Positions 1-6,463 of a stretch of 6,939 nt of DNA are shown piece after piece. The translations under genes and the position numbers were made by a program. The first letter of the stretch is position 1, and the number at the start of each line of letters is the position of its first letter. Source of the DNA: an uncultured Clostridia bacterium (GTDB lineage Bacteria; Bacillota; Clostridia; Peptostreptococcales; Anaerovoracaceae); assembly GCA_934255435.1 (NCBI GenBank), contig CAKQNZ010000114.1, positions 1 through 6,939 of the forward strand, given 5' to 3'. The notes beneath the pieces are model-generated. The model saw only the letters and a list, made by a program, of their open reading frames with translations, was not told the DNA's origin and made no database searches.

Positions 1-1
1 G

Positions 2-208
2 CTGGGAGATGTGAGGAAAGGAAAGCGTCCCAGCTTCACAGATGCAGAGGCACCCGACAAGGCAGACATGCTCTACCGTAAGGTCATCAGTCTTATCAAA
101 GACAAAAACATACATGTTGAAGAAGGTATTTTCCAGACCGACATGATGGTGGAGATACAAAATGACGGACCTGTCACGATACTTCTCGACAGTCGCAGGA
201 AGTTCTGA
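2..208 (+). CDS. dtd: D-aminoacyl-tRNA deacylase, C-terminal part (5' end outside window)
   Basis: This is the last 68 residues of D-aminoacyl-tRNA deacylase, a cytoplasmic proofreading enzyme that hydrolyses D-aminoacyl-tRNA (and misacylated glycyl-tRNA) so that D-amino acids are not used or trapped on tRNA. The frame is open from base 2 and begins LGDVRKGKRPSF, the conserved segment in the middle of the family; a GTG at 11 is an internal Val, not a start. The Gly-cisPro active-site motif NDGPVT is present near the C terminus, followed by LLDS and the stop TGA at 206-208. The family is usually about 145-150 residues, so the N-terminal half, including the SQxTL motif, lies upstream. It is followed after 34 bases by the metallo-hydrolase gene. 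Codon use matches the neighbours and nothing indicates damage. Confidence 0.95.
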   Translation: MGDVRKGKRPSFTDAEAPDKADMLYRKVISLIKDKNIHVEEGIFQTDMMVEIQNDGPVTILLDSRRKF

Positions 209-224
209 TACTTAATATAATTTC

Positions 225-231
225 AAGGAGG
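225..231 (+). promoter_or_regulatory. Ribosome binding site of the metallo-hydrolase gene
   Basis: AAGGAGG is a near-perfect Shine-Dalgarno sequence, 11 bases before the ATG at 243. It lies in the 34-base gap 209-242, the longest non-coding stretch in the window. That gap otherwise holds only an AT-rich run with no hairpin. The site supports the chosen ATG. Confidence 0.85.
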
Positions 232-242
232 AAAGCTGCATT

Positions 243-872
243 ATGCAGATAATCAATATGCCCAGCGGACCACTGGCTGTAAACACATATCTGGTCATAG
301 ATGAAAAAAACAAAAAAGGCTTTATCGTAGATCCGGGAGGATATGACAGCAGCCTTGTAAATAAAGTAAATGAACAGGGTGCAGATATAGAATATATCTT
401 ACTGACCCACGGTCATGCAGACCATATCGGCGGAGTCAGTGACTATGTCGCTGAATTTAAAAATGTCAAGGTCGTTGCAGACAAAGACGAAGAAGCTATG
501 CTGGCAAACCCGAACTTCAACATGAGCACTTCATTCGGCGTTCCATGCAGCGTCAAGGCAGATATTTATGTGAGTGATGGCGATGAGCTTGAAGTCGGAG
601 ACCTTGTCCTCAGATTCCTGCATACACCGGGGCACTCACCGGGAGGCATGTGTATATATATGCCTCAGGAGAATGTGGTTTTCAGCGGAGACACGCTGTT
701 CTGCCAGTCGATAGGAAGGACCGACTTTCCGGGATGTTCATTTGACGCACTGGTGGATTCAATACGCAGCAGACTGTTCGTACTTCCGGACGAAACGGAT
801 GTATATCCGGGACATATGGGACCCACGAATATAGGATTCGAGAAAGGACACAACCCTTTTGTACGTTTGTAA
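243..872 (+). CDS. Metallo-beta-lactamase-fold hydrolase, glyoxalase II-like (YcbL/GloB-like group)
   Basis: A 209-residue soluble metallo-hydrolase. The metal ligands of the fold are all visible: THGHADH at 55-61 (H56, H58, D60, H61), H131 in TPGHSPGG, D150 in FSGDTLF, and H191 in YPGH. Together with the C-terminal NPF segment, this is the short glyoxalase II-like subgroup, which lacks the long helical C-terminal domain of classical glyoxalase II. Members hydrolyse thioesters such as S-lactoylglutathione in vitro, but the true substrate in a Clostridia-type cell is unknown, so I give no symbol. After H191 the usual GHGPxT order reads GHMGPT, a small variant. The gene follows dtd by 34 bases and its last 14 bases overlap hemZ, suggesting co-translation. 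The dtd/hydrolase/hemZ order recurs in Clostridia, but a functional link has not been shown to my knowledge. Fold confidence is high; substrate is open. Confidence 0.93.
   Translation: MQIINMPSGPLAVNTYLVIDEKNKKGFIVDPGGYDSSLVNKVNEQGADIEYILLTHGHADHIGGVSDYVAEFKNVKVVADKDEEAMLANPNFNMSTSFGVPCSVKADIYVSDGDELEVGDLVLRFLHTPGHSPGGMCIYMPQENVVFSGDTLFCQSIGRTDFPGCSFDALVDSIRSRLFVLPDETDVYPGHMGPTNIGFEKGHNPFVRL
843..848 (+). promoter_or_regulatory. Ribosome binding site that decides the hemZ TTG start
   Basis: AAAGGA lies inside the end of the hydrolase gene, 10 bases before the TTG at 859. An in-frame stop (TAG at 832-834) limits the frame upstream. No ATG or GTG start lies between that stop and the TTG, and the first in-frame ATG is only at 958, inside what looks like family sequence. 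TTG 859 is therefore the best start. Confidence 0.6.
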
Positions 873-2229
873 TATAACAGGAACAGATAAAATAAACCAG
901 TACGAGGAACTGATAAAAGTATTCCTCAGATCAGGCGAATACGAGATATCAGGCAGTATGGGAGACGGACCGGGAAATTACAGATTCGATGGAGACAAGG
1001 ACGAACTGAAACGCAGTATTTACAGAGATCTCCGGCAGTATACAGGAAAAAGTCCAAAGTGGGGGATACTTACAGGTATCCGTCCTGTCAAGATGGCTTT
1101 CGAACTATACAAAAAGCATGGATCTCTTGACAAAGTGAAAAATATACTTGAAGAGGAGTATTTTCTGCACCGTTCAAAGAGCAGCCTTGTGACAGATATA
1201 CTTGAATATCAGCTGGAATCGGTCGGACGTCCTGAAAATGACAGCCTGTCTGTATATGCAGGCATACCTTTCTGCCCTACAAGATGTCTTTACTGTTCAT
1301 TCACATCGAATCAGAAACCTTATGAGGAGATCGAACGTTATCTGGAAGCTCTCGAAAGCGAGATCATATACGCATCAGAAGCTGCTGCCGCTGACGGATT
1401 CAGGACAGAATCATTTTACATAGGCGGAGGAACGCCGACTACTCTTGACGAAAGACAGCTTGAGAGCCTGCTGGAGACTATAAATGATTCTTTTGACCTG
1501 AGCAGTATCAGAGAATTCACAGTAGAAGCCGGCAGACCTGATACGATCACCAGGCAGAAGCTTGACATAATGAAAGCATACGGAGTCGACCGTATAAGTA
1601 TAAATCCCCAGACGATGAATGATGATACACTTGAACTCATAGGCAGGAAACATACGGCAGACGATGTGAGAAAAGCTTTCGGGATGGCACATGAAGCCGG
1701 TATAGAGGTGATAAACGCCGATCTGATAGCAGGTCTTCCGGGAGAAGACGCAGAGGATTTCAGAAGGAGCCTTGAAGAGATACTGCAGCTTGGTGCAGAC
1801 AACATAACACTGCATACGCTGGCGGTAAAACGTGCCTCTAAACTTAAAGAAGCAGATGAAGAGTACAATTACCGCAACGAGGAGCTGAGAGAAGAAATGC
1901 TTGCAGGGGCGGCAGACATACTGAGCTCAGAAGGTTTCAGACCATATTATCTTTACAGACAGAAACACACATCAGGCAACACTGAGAATACAGGATACTG
2001 CAGAGGCAATACACCATCTGTGTACAATATAAGAATAATGGAAGAAGCTCAGTCGATACTGGCACTTGGAGCAGGCGGGATAAGCAAGATATATTTTCCT
2101 GAGGAAAACCGTCTTGAACGTGTAGCAAACGTATCGAACTACGAAATATATATAGAACGGCTGGAAGAAATGAAAGAACGTAAACGAAAAGGTTTCTTTG
2201 GTCAGACAGTAAAAAACTACAGGAGGTAA
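859..2229 (+). CDS. hemZ: Oxygen-independent coproporphyrinogen dehydrogenase-like radical SAM protein HemZ
   Basis: A 456-residue radical SAM protein of the HemN/HemW/HemZ superfamily. Residues 1-130 form the HemZ-type N-terminal extension, with KWGILTGIRPVK at 67-78. The radical SAM core begins at about 132 (VYAGIPFCP) and carries CPTRCLYC at 139-146 (C139, C143, C146), which binds the 4Fe-4S cluster, then the SAM-binding GGGTP at 189-193. A HemZ-like C-terminal part contains YNIRIMEE and LALGAGG. HemN converts coproporphyrinogen III to protoporphyrinogen IX without oxygen; HemZ is assigned to the same step in Bacillus, but its activity is less well established. The position two after C146 is Phe148, where HemN has a fourth Cys, so this protein resembles HemW there. 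No other heme-synthesis gene is in view. Start is TTG, overlapping the previous gene by 14 bases; 4 bases separate it from hisS. Family is sure; the reaction is not. Confidence 0.9.
   Translation: MYVCNITGTDKINQYEELIKVFLRSGEYEISGSMGDGPGNYRFDGDKDELKRSIYRDLRQYTGKSPKWGILTGIRPVKMAFELYKKHGSLDKVKNILEEEYFLHRSKSSLVTDILEYQLESVGRPENDSLSVYAGIPFCPTRCLYCSFTSNQKPYEEIERYLEALESEIIYASEAAAADGFRTESFYIGGGTPTTLDERQLESLLETINDSFDLSSIREFTVEAGRPDTITRQKLDIMKAYGVDRISINPQTMNDDTLELIGRKHTADDVRKAFGMAHEAGIEVINADLIAGLPGEDAEDFRRSLEEILQLGADNITLHTLAVKRASKLKEADEEYNYRNEELREEMLAGAADILSSEGFRPYYLYRQKHTSGNTENTGYCRGNTPSVYNIRIMEEAQSILALGAGGISKIYFPEENRLERVANVSNYEIYIERLEEMKERKRKGFFGQTVKNYRR
2221..2227 (+). promoter_or_regulatory. hisS ribosome binding site embedded in the hemZ stop
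   Basis: AGGAGGT, an essentially perfect Shine-Dalgarno, is made of the last two Arg codons of hemZ (AGG AGG) and the first base of its TAA stop. It stands 6 bases before the hisS ATG. Ribosomes finishing hemZ must cover it, so the two genes are probably translationally coupled. Confidence 0.88.
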
Positions 2230-2233
2230 AAAT

Positions 2234-3487
2234 ATGTTGACTAATGCACCCAAAGGCACGAAAGACACGATGCCGGATCAGGTATACAAATGGCACTATA
2301 TCGAGAACGCATTTGCAGAGATATGCAGGAAATACGGCTTTGATGAAATAAGGACGCCGGTATTCGAACATACAGAACTTTTTCAGAGAGGTGTAGGCGA
2401 TACCACTGACATAGTACAGAAAGAGATGTACACTTTCCAGGACTACGGAAAGCGCAGCATAACGCTCAAACCGGAAGGGACTTCTCCTGTAGTAAGAGCA
2501 TATACAGAACATAAACTGTATGCAGGAGTCCAGCCAACAAAGCTGTACTACAATATACCATGTTTCAGATATGAAAAGCCGCAGTCGGGAAGACTCCGTG
2601 AATTCCATCAGTTCGGAGTGGAGACTTTCGGTACAGGAGATATGATGGCTGATGCGGAGATAATCAGTCTTGCATATGATTTCCTGCGGGAAATGGGCAT
2701 AACTGACATAGAACTGAGGATAAACAGCGTAGGATGTCCGCACTGCAGGAAAAAACACAGGGCTGCACTGAAGGAATTCCTCAGACCTAAATATGAGCAG
2801 CTGTGTGACACATGCAAGGACAGATTCGACAGGAATCCTATGAGGATAATAGACTGTAAATCACCTGTATGCCACGAACTGGTACAGGGAGCGCCTATGA
2901 TGATCGATTATCTGTGCGATGAATGTGCAGATGCTTTCAGTCAGCTCAAGAGCAACCTGGATGTCATGGGTATCCAGTACACTGTGGACCCCGGGATCGT
3001 AAGAGGTCTTGACTATTACACAAAAACAGCCTTCGAATTCGTAACTACCAAGATAGGAGCTCAGGGCACTGTATGCGGCGGCGGCAGATATGACCATCTG
3101 GTAGAAGAGATCGGCGGTCCGGCTACTCCTGGAGTAGGTTTTGGTCTGGGCAAGGAACGTCTGCTGCTGACTATGGAAGCCTGCGGCGTGGAGATACCTG
3201 AACCTTCCGGTGCAGATGTGTTCATCGCTGTGATGGGTGATGAAGCCAAAGCAGCAGGACTGAAGCTTATGAGAGAACTCAGACAAAAAGGCGTCACTGT
3301 ACAGATGGATATCATGGGCAGGAACATAAAGAACCAGTTCAAATATGCCAACAGGATAAATGCAGCAAGAACGGTTGTAATAGGCCAGGACGAGCTTGAA
3401 AACGACAGCATCACCATAAAGAACATGGCAACGTCGGAGCAGGTCACAGTGCCTATGGGGAATATCGTAGATGAATTGCTGAAATAG
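2234..3487 (+). CDS. hisS: Histidyl-tRNA synthetase
   Basis: A 417-residue class II synthetase that charges tRNA-His with histidine in the cytoplasm as a dimer. Domains in order: motif 1 around 34-50; motif 2 at 110-130 with R112 in FRYEKPQSGRLREF; an insertion domain about 165-240; the histidine-binding RGLDYYT at 257-263 and GGGRYD at 282-287; motif 3 (GVGFGLGKERL, R309) at 300-310; then the anticodon-binding domain from about 325. Length and motifs are those of a full HisRS, not the catalytically dead HisZ paralogue, which lacks the anticodon-binding domain and degenerates in the histidine motifs. The insertion domain carries eight Cys as four pairs (168/171, 191/194, 208/213, 228/231), suggestive of metal binding and seen in clostridial HisRS proteins. 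The ATG is fixed by a perfect ribosome binding site. It sits 19 bases before aspS, a common pairing in Firmicutes. There is no room for a T-box leader in front of it. Confidence 0.98.
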   Translation: MLTNAPKGTKDTMPDQVYKWHYIENAFAEICRKYGFDEIRTPVFEHTELFQRGVGDTTDIVQKEMYTFQDYGKRSITLKPEGTSPVVRAYTEHKLYAGVQPTKLYYNIPCFRYEKPQSGRLREFHQFGVETFGTGDMMADAEIISLAYDFLREMGITDIELRINSVGCPHCRKKHRAALKEFLRPKYEQLCDTCKDRFDRNPMRIIDCKSPVCHELVQGAPMMIDYLCDECADAFSQLKSNLDVMGIQYTVDPGIVRGLDYYTKTAFEFVTTKIGAQGTVCGGGRYDHLVEEIGGPATPGVGFGLGKERLLLTMEACGVEIPEPSGADVFIAVMGDEAKAAGLKLMRELRQKGVTVQMDIMGRNIKNQFKYANRINAARTVVIGQDELENDSITIKNMATSEQVTVPMGNIVDELLK

Positions 3488-3494
3488 ATTTTGC

Positions 3495-3499
3495 AGGAG
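3495..3499 (+). promoter_or_regulatory. aspS ribosome binding site
   Basis: AGGAG, continuing into TGAT, lies 7 bases before the ATG at 3507 in the 19-base hisS-aspS gap. It supports that ATG. No hairpin or T-run is present in the gap, so read-through from hisS is expected. Confidence 0.8.
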
Positions 3500-3506
3500 T
3501 GATATA

Positions 3507-5267
3507 ATGAATTTATTTAAAAGGACCCACATGTGCGGGGAACTCAGAAAAGAAAATATCGGAGAAAATGTAGTTCTCAACGGATGGATACAGAAGCGCA
3601 GGAATCTTGGCGGTCTGATATTCTGCGACGTCAGAGACAAGACAGGAATAACGCAGGTAGTGTTCAATGATGAGATCCCGGAGGAGCTCTTCAGCAGAGC
3701 AGATACACTCAGGAGCGAGTATGTCGTAGGTATCAGCGGCAAAGTCATGGAAAGAGAATCAAAGAACAAGGATCTTCCTACAGGAGATATCGAAGTCTTT
3801 GCAGACGATCTTGTGATCTATTCACAGGCAGATACGCCGCCTATATACATCAAGGACGATGACAATGTAGACGATAACCTGAGACTCAAATACAGATATC
3901 TGGATCTCAGAAAAAAGAAGATGCAGGACAACCTGACTTTCAGACACAAGCTCACGAAACTGGCAAGAGACTATTATTCGGAATGCGGTTTCACTGAAGT
4001 AGAAACCCCTATGCTGATAAAATCCACGCCGGAAGGTGCAAGGGATTATCTCGTACCGAGCAGAGTGAACCAGGGACACTTCTACGCACTGCCACAGTCG
4101 CCTCAGACTTTCAAGCAGCTGCTCATGGTAGGCGGCACTGACAGATACATGCAGATCGTCAAATGTTTCAGAGACGAGGACCTTCGTGCTGACAGACAGC
4201 CTGAATTCACACAGATAGACCTTGAGATGTCTTTCGTTGACACTGATGATGTGATAGCTATACAGGAAGGATTCCTGAAGAGAGTTTTCAAGGAACTCAA
4301 AGGAGTGGACATACAGACTCCATTCCCAAGGATGACATATGATGAAGCTATGACAAGATACGGCAGCGATAAGCCTGATACCAGATTCGGATTTGAACTC
4401 CAGGATATCACAGATCTGGTGAAGGACTGCGAGTTCAAGGTGTTCACCGACGCCATAGCTGCAGGCGGCAGTGTCAGAGGCATATGTATCACTGATGGAG
4501 CAAAACCATATACGAGAAAAAAGATTGACAAGCTTACAGAAGCTGCAAGAAGCTATGGAGCAAAAGGAATGGTATGGATCAAGCCGGGAGACGGTGAGGT
4601 CGCATCATCTGTGAACAAATTCTTCTCACAGGAACAGCTGGGAGATATCGCAAGCCGCATGGGCGGCAAGGCAGGAGATCTTATACTCATAGTTTCAGAT
4701 AAGGACAAGGTAGTATTCGATACGCTGGGATTCCTGAGAAGACATATCGCAGGAGAACTGGGTCTGCTGGACGATAGCAGATATGAACTTCTCTGGGTAG
4801 TGGACTTCCCGCTGTTCGAGTACGACGAAGAAACAGATTCATATCATGCTATGCATCATCCGTTCACATCGCCTAAGGAGGAAGACGCACATCTTCTCAA
4901 GACAGAACCTGAAAAGGCAAAAGCAAATGCTTACGATATCATACTCAATGGCGTTGAGCTGGGCGGCGGCAGCATAAGGATACACGACAGAGAAATGCAG
5001 GAGGATATGTTCAGGGCACTGAAGATGTCTCAGGAGGAGATAGACGAGAAGTTCGGATTTCTGGTGGAAGCATTCAAATACGGAGCGCCTCCTCACGGCG
5101 GTCTGGCTTACGGGCTGGACAGACTGGTGATGCTGCTTACAGGTGAAAAGTCCATAAGAGAAGTTATAGCATTCCCTAAGAACCAGGCAGCTCAGTGCAT
5201 GGTAAGCGAAGCTCCGGGGATAGTAGATACAGAGCAGCTTGATGAACTGGGGATAAAGCTGAAATAA
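3507..5267 (+). CDS. aspS: Aspartyl-tRNA synthetase, bacterial type
   Basis: A 586-residue class IIb synthetase that charges tRNA-Asp with aspartate. Residues 1-105 are the OB-fold anticodon-binding domain. The catalytic domain has motif 1 around 160-185 (VETPML, STPEGARDYLVPS), motif 2 at 221-238 (FRDEDLRADRQPEFTQID) and motif 3 at 531-544 (YGLDRL, R539). The bacterial GAD insertion lies at about 290-420. AMHHPFTSPK and GVELGGGSIRIH are also intact. Length is normal for the bacterial form; the archaeal/eukaryotic form lacks GAD and is about 430 residues. L34 (in RRNLGG) and K86 (in ESKNKD) align with the residues typical of discriminating AspRS, so it probably charges only tRNA-Asp; that is inference. 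The stop TAA at 5265-5267 is one base from the nadD ATG, so nadD translation likely depends on aspS translation. Confidence 0.98.
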   Translation: MNLFKRTHMCGELRKENIGENVVLNGWIQKRRNLGGLIFCDVRDKTGITQVVFNDEIPEELFSRADTLRSEYVVGISGKVMERESKNKDLPTGDIEVFADDLVIYSQADTPPIYIKDDDNVDDNLRLKYRYLDLRKKKMQDNLTFRHKLTKLARDYYSECGFTEVETPMLIKSTPEGARDYLVPSRVNQGHFYALPQSPQTFKQLLMVGGTDRYMQIVKCFRDEDLRADRQPEFTQIDLEMSFVDTDDVIAIQEGFLKRVFKELKGVDIQTPFPRMTYDEAMTRYGSDKPDTRFGFELQDITDLVKDCEFKVFTDAIAAGGSVRGICITDGAKPYTRKKIDKLTEAARSYGAKGMVWIKPGDGEVASSVNKFFSQEQLGDIASRMGGKAGDLILIVSDKDKVVFDTLGFLRRHIAGELGLLDDSRYELLWVVDFPLFEYDEETDSYHAMHHPFTSPKEEDAHLLKTEPEKAKANAYDIILNGVELGGGSIRIHDREMQEDMFRALKMSQEEIDEKFGFLVEAFKYGAPPHGGLAYGLDRLVMLLTGEKSIREVIAFPKNQAAQCMVSEAPGIVDTEQLDELGIKLK

Positions 5268-5268
5268 A

Positions 5269-5874
5269 ATGAAACGGACAGGTATATTCGGAGGCACTTT
5301 CGACCCGGTCCATACAGGGCATGTATGTCTTGCCCGTGACGCTATGCAGCAGATCGGTCTTGACAGAGTGATATTCGTCCCTGCAAGGCTGCAGCCGTTC
5401 AAACTCGACAGGAAAACAGTTTCAGGAGAAGAACGGCTCAGGATGCTGTCTCTGGCGATAGACGGGTACGAAGGCTTCGAAACATCATCGTATGAACTTA
5501 AATCAGACAGCATCTCATATACGTATCTTACTATGAGAGCGATGTCACAGCAGCTCGGGGACGATGTAAAACTGTATTTCATAACCGGGACGGATACTTT
5601 CCTTAAAATCGAGAAATGGAAGAATTCCCATGAAATGCTCACGAAGTATTCGTATATAATAGGTGCAAGACCCGGATACAGGAATGCGGAACTTGACACA
5701 TGCATAGCGGATATCAAGAACAGGTATGGGACAGAAGTGCTGACGATAAAGAATACACAGCACGATGTGTCCTCTACAGAGATCAGGGACATCCTGAGAT
5801 CAGGCGGAGATCTGGGCAGCCTGGTGCCTGAACAGGTGGAAAGGTATATAAAAGAACATGGACTCTATATATGA
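5269..5874 (+). CDS. nadD: Nicotinate-nucleotide adenylyltransferase
   Basis: A 201-residue nucleotidyltransferase that joins nicotinate mononucleotide and ATP to give deamido-NAD and pyrophosphate, the penultimate step of NAD synthesis. The N terminus has the family signature GGTFDPVHTGH at 8-18 with the HxGH motif (H15, H18). Further on are SYTYLT at 83-88, ITGTD at 105-109 and the C-terminal SSTEIR at 168-173, which contacts ATP phosphates. Length is typical. The loop that usually reads PPHK in NadD reads QPFK (42-45), with Phe44 in place of His. The ATG is one base after the aspS stop; the nearest purine-rich stretch, GGGGAT at 5249-5254, is 14 bases away and poor, so coupling to aspS is likely. 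It overlaps yqeK by 17 bases. The nadD-yqeK-rsfS order is widespread in Firmicutes. A phosphopantetheine adenylyltransferase is unlikely given the FDPVHTGH and SSTEIR pattern. Confidence 0.96.
   Translation: MKRTGIFGGTFDPVHTGHVCLARDAMQQIGLDRVIFVPARLQPFKLDRKTVSGEERLRMLSLAIDGYEGFETSSYELKSDSISYTYLTMRAMSQQLGDDVKLYFITGTDTFLKIEKWKNSHEMLTKYSYIIGARPGYRNAELDTCIADIKNRYGTEVLTIKNTQHDVSSTEIRDILRSGGDLGSLVPEQVERYIKEHGLYI
5840..5844 (+). promoter_or_regulatory. Probable yqeK ribosome binding site inside nadD
   Basis: AAAGG, within a longer purine-rich run from 5835, stands 13 bases before the ATG at 5858. The spacing is on the long side, so the site is only moderate. Ribosomes terminating nadD at 5872-5874 pass directly over it and the start codon. 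Confidence 0.45.
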
Positions 5875-6463
5875 CAGCTGCGATATATCCGGATATGAGG
5901 ATATACGAAAGAGGATCACAGGATATATAAAAGAAAATCTCAGTGAAAAACGACTGAAACACACCTTTGCAGTGGAGAAGGAAGCAGCATCTCTTGCTGA
6001 GCATTATGGTGCAGACGTGGATAAGGCACGGCTCGCAGCTCTGTTTCATGATATGTGCAGGAATTATTCAGAAAAGGCGTCGGATATGTTCATCAGACAT
6101 CTGGGACTTCCTGCAAAGTATGAAGGAAACAGGAATCTTGCTCATGGCAAGATCGCAGCACAGCTTATGAGAAGGGATTACGGCATAACAGATGAAGATC
6201 TTCTGAATGCAGTGTCTTTCCATACTACAGGCCGTGCAGGCATGTCGCTTCTGGAAAAGATCGTTTTTCTTGCAGACGCCATCGAGCCTGCAAGAGATTA
6301 TCCAGGCGTAGATGAACTGCGCAGGCTGGCATATGAAGATCTTGACAAAGCATGCATAAGATCCCTTGAAGGGACGATAGGATATATAGAGAGTCGTGGA
6401 GGATATCTTGATCCGGACACGATAAATGCACGAGATTATTTAAAGGAGAAAACAGATTTATGA
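5858..6463 (+). CDS. yqeK: HD-domain bis(5'-nucleosyl)-tetraphosphatase (symmetrical) YqeK
   Basis: A 201-residue HD-domain metal-dependent phosphohydrolase. The family hydrolyses diadenosine tetraphosphate symmetrically to two ADP, lowering a nucleotide that synthetases make as a side product and that builds up in stress. Visible ligands: H35 in KRLKHTFAV, H64-D65 in LFHDM, H96 in NLAHG, H122 in VSFHTTGRAGM and D140 in FLADAIEP. The stretch GRAGMSLLEKIVFLADAIEPARDYPGVDELR matches this family along its length: its key marks are GRAGM at 125-129 and the ADAIEP core at 139-144. The N terminus has about 10-15 residues more than Bacillus YqeK. ATG 5858 is the only good start upstream of the conserved helix, though a later non-ATG start cannot be excluded. 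It overlaps nadD by 17 bases and rsfS by 4 (ATGA). An RNA or (p)ppGpp hydrolase is unlikely because the YqeK-specific segments are intact. Confidence 0.93.
   Translation: MDSIYDSCDISGYEDIRKRITGYIKENLSEKRLKHTFAVEKEAASLAEHYGADVDKARLAALFHDMCRNYSEKASDMFIRHLGLPAKYEGNRNLAHGKIAAQLMRRDYGITDEDLLNAVSFHTTGRAGMSLLEKIVFLADAIEPARDYPGVDELRRLAYEDLDKACIRSLEGTIGYIESRGGYLDPDTINARDYLKEKTDL
6442..6448 (+). promoter_or_regulatory. rsfS ribosome binding site inside yqeK
   Basis: AAAGGAG lies in the last codons of yqeK, 11 bases before the ATG at 6460 and 14 before a second, adjacent ATG at 6463. The spacing favours 6460, whose ATGA overlaps the yqeK stop. Confidence 0.75.

Noticed and set aside
216..221. TATAAT, a perfect -10 hexamer, between dtd and the hydrolase gene
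   Set aside because: No -35 hexamer at 16-18 bases upstream (the nearest TTGACA-like word, TCGACA at 186-191, is 24 bases away), no extended -10, and transcription would start inside the Shine-Dalgarno at 225-231.
1202..1423. Second + strand frame of 73 codons within hemZ
   Set aside because: Fully inside the radical SAM core of hemZ in another frame, with no start signal or domain.
1937..2758. Open reading frame of 273 codons on the - strand across hemZ-hisS
   Set aside because: Shadow of two well-supported genes; product is rich in Tyr, Ser, Cys and Phe and resembles no family I know.
3503..3508. TATAAT just before and into the aspS start codon
   Set aside because: It overlaps the ATG, so a transcript from it would start after the start codon; no -35 box at the right distance.
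2861..3769. Open reading frame of 302 codons on the - strand across hisS-aspS
   Set aside because: Same reasons: opposite to hisS and aspS, no ribosome binding site recognised, low-complexity hydrophobic and Ser-rich product.
4839..5792. Open reading frame of 317 codons on the - strand across aspS-nadD
   Set aside because: It lies fully opposite two certain genes, its product is rich in Ser, Cys and Tyr with no recognisable domain, and the codon bias of the + strand genes explains the lack of stops.
5827..5836. Small inverted repeat CCTG-AA-CAGG near the end of nadD
   Set aside because: Four base pairs with a two-base loop cannot form a stable hairpin and no T-run follows; not a terminator.
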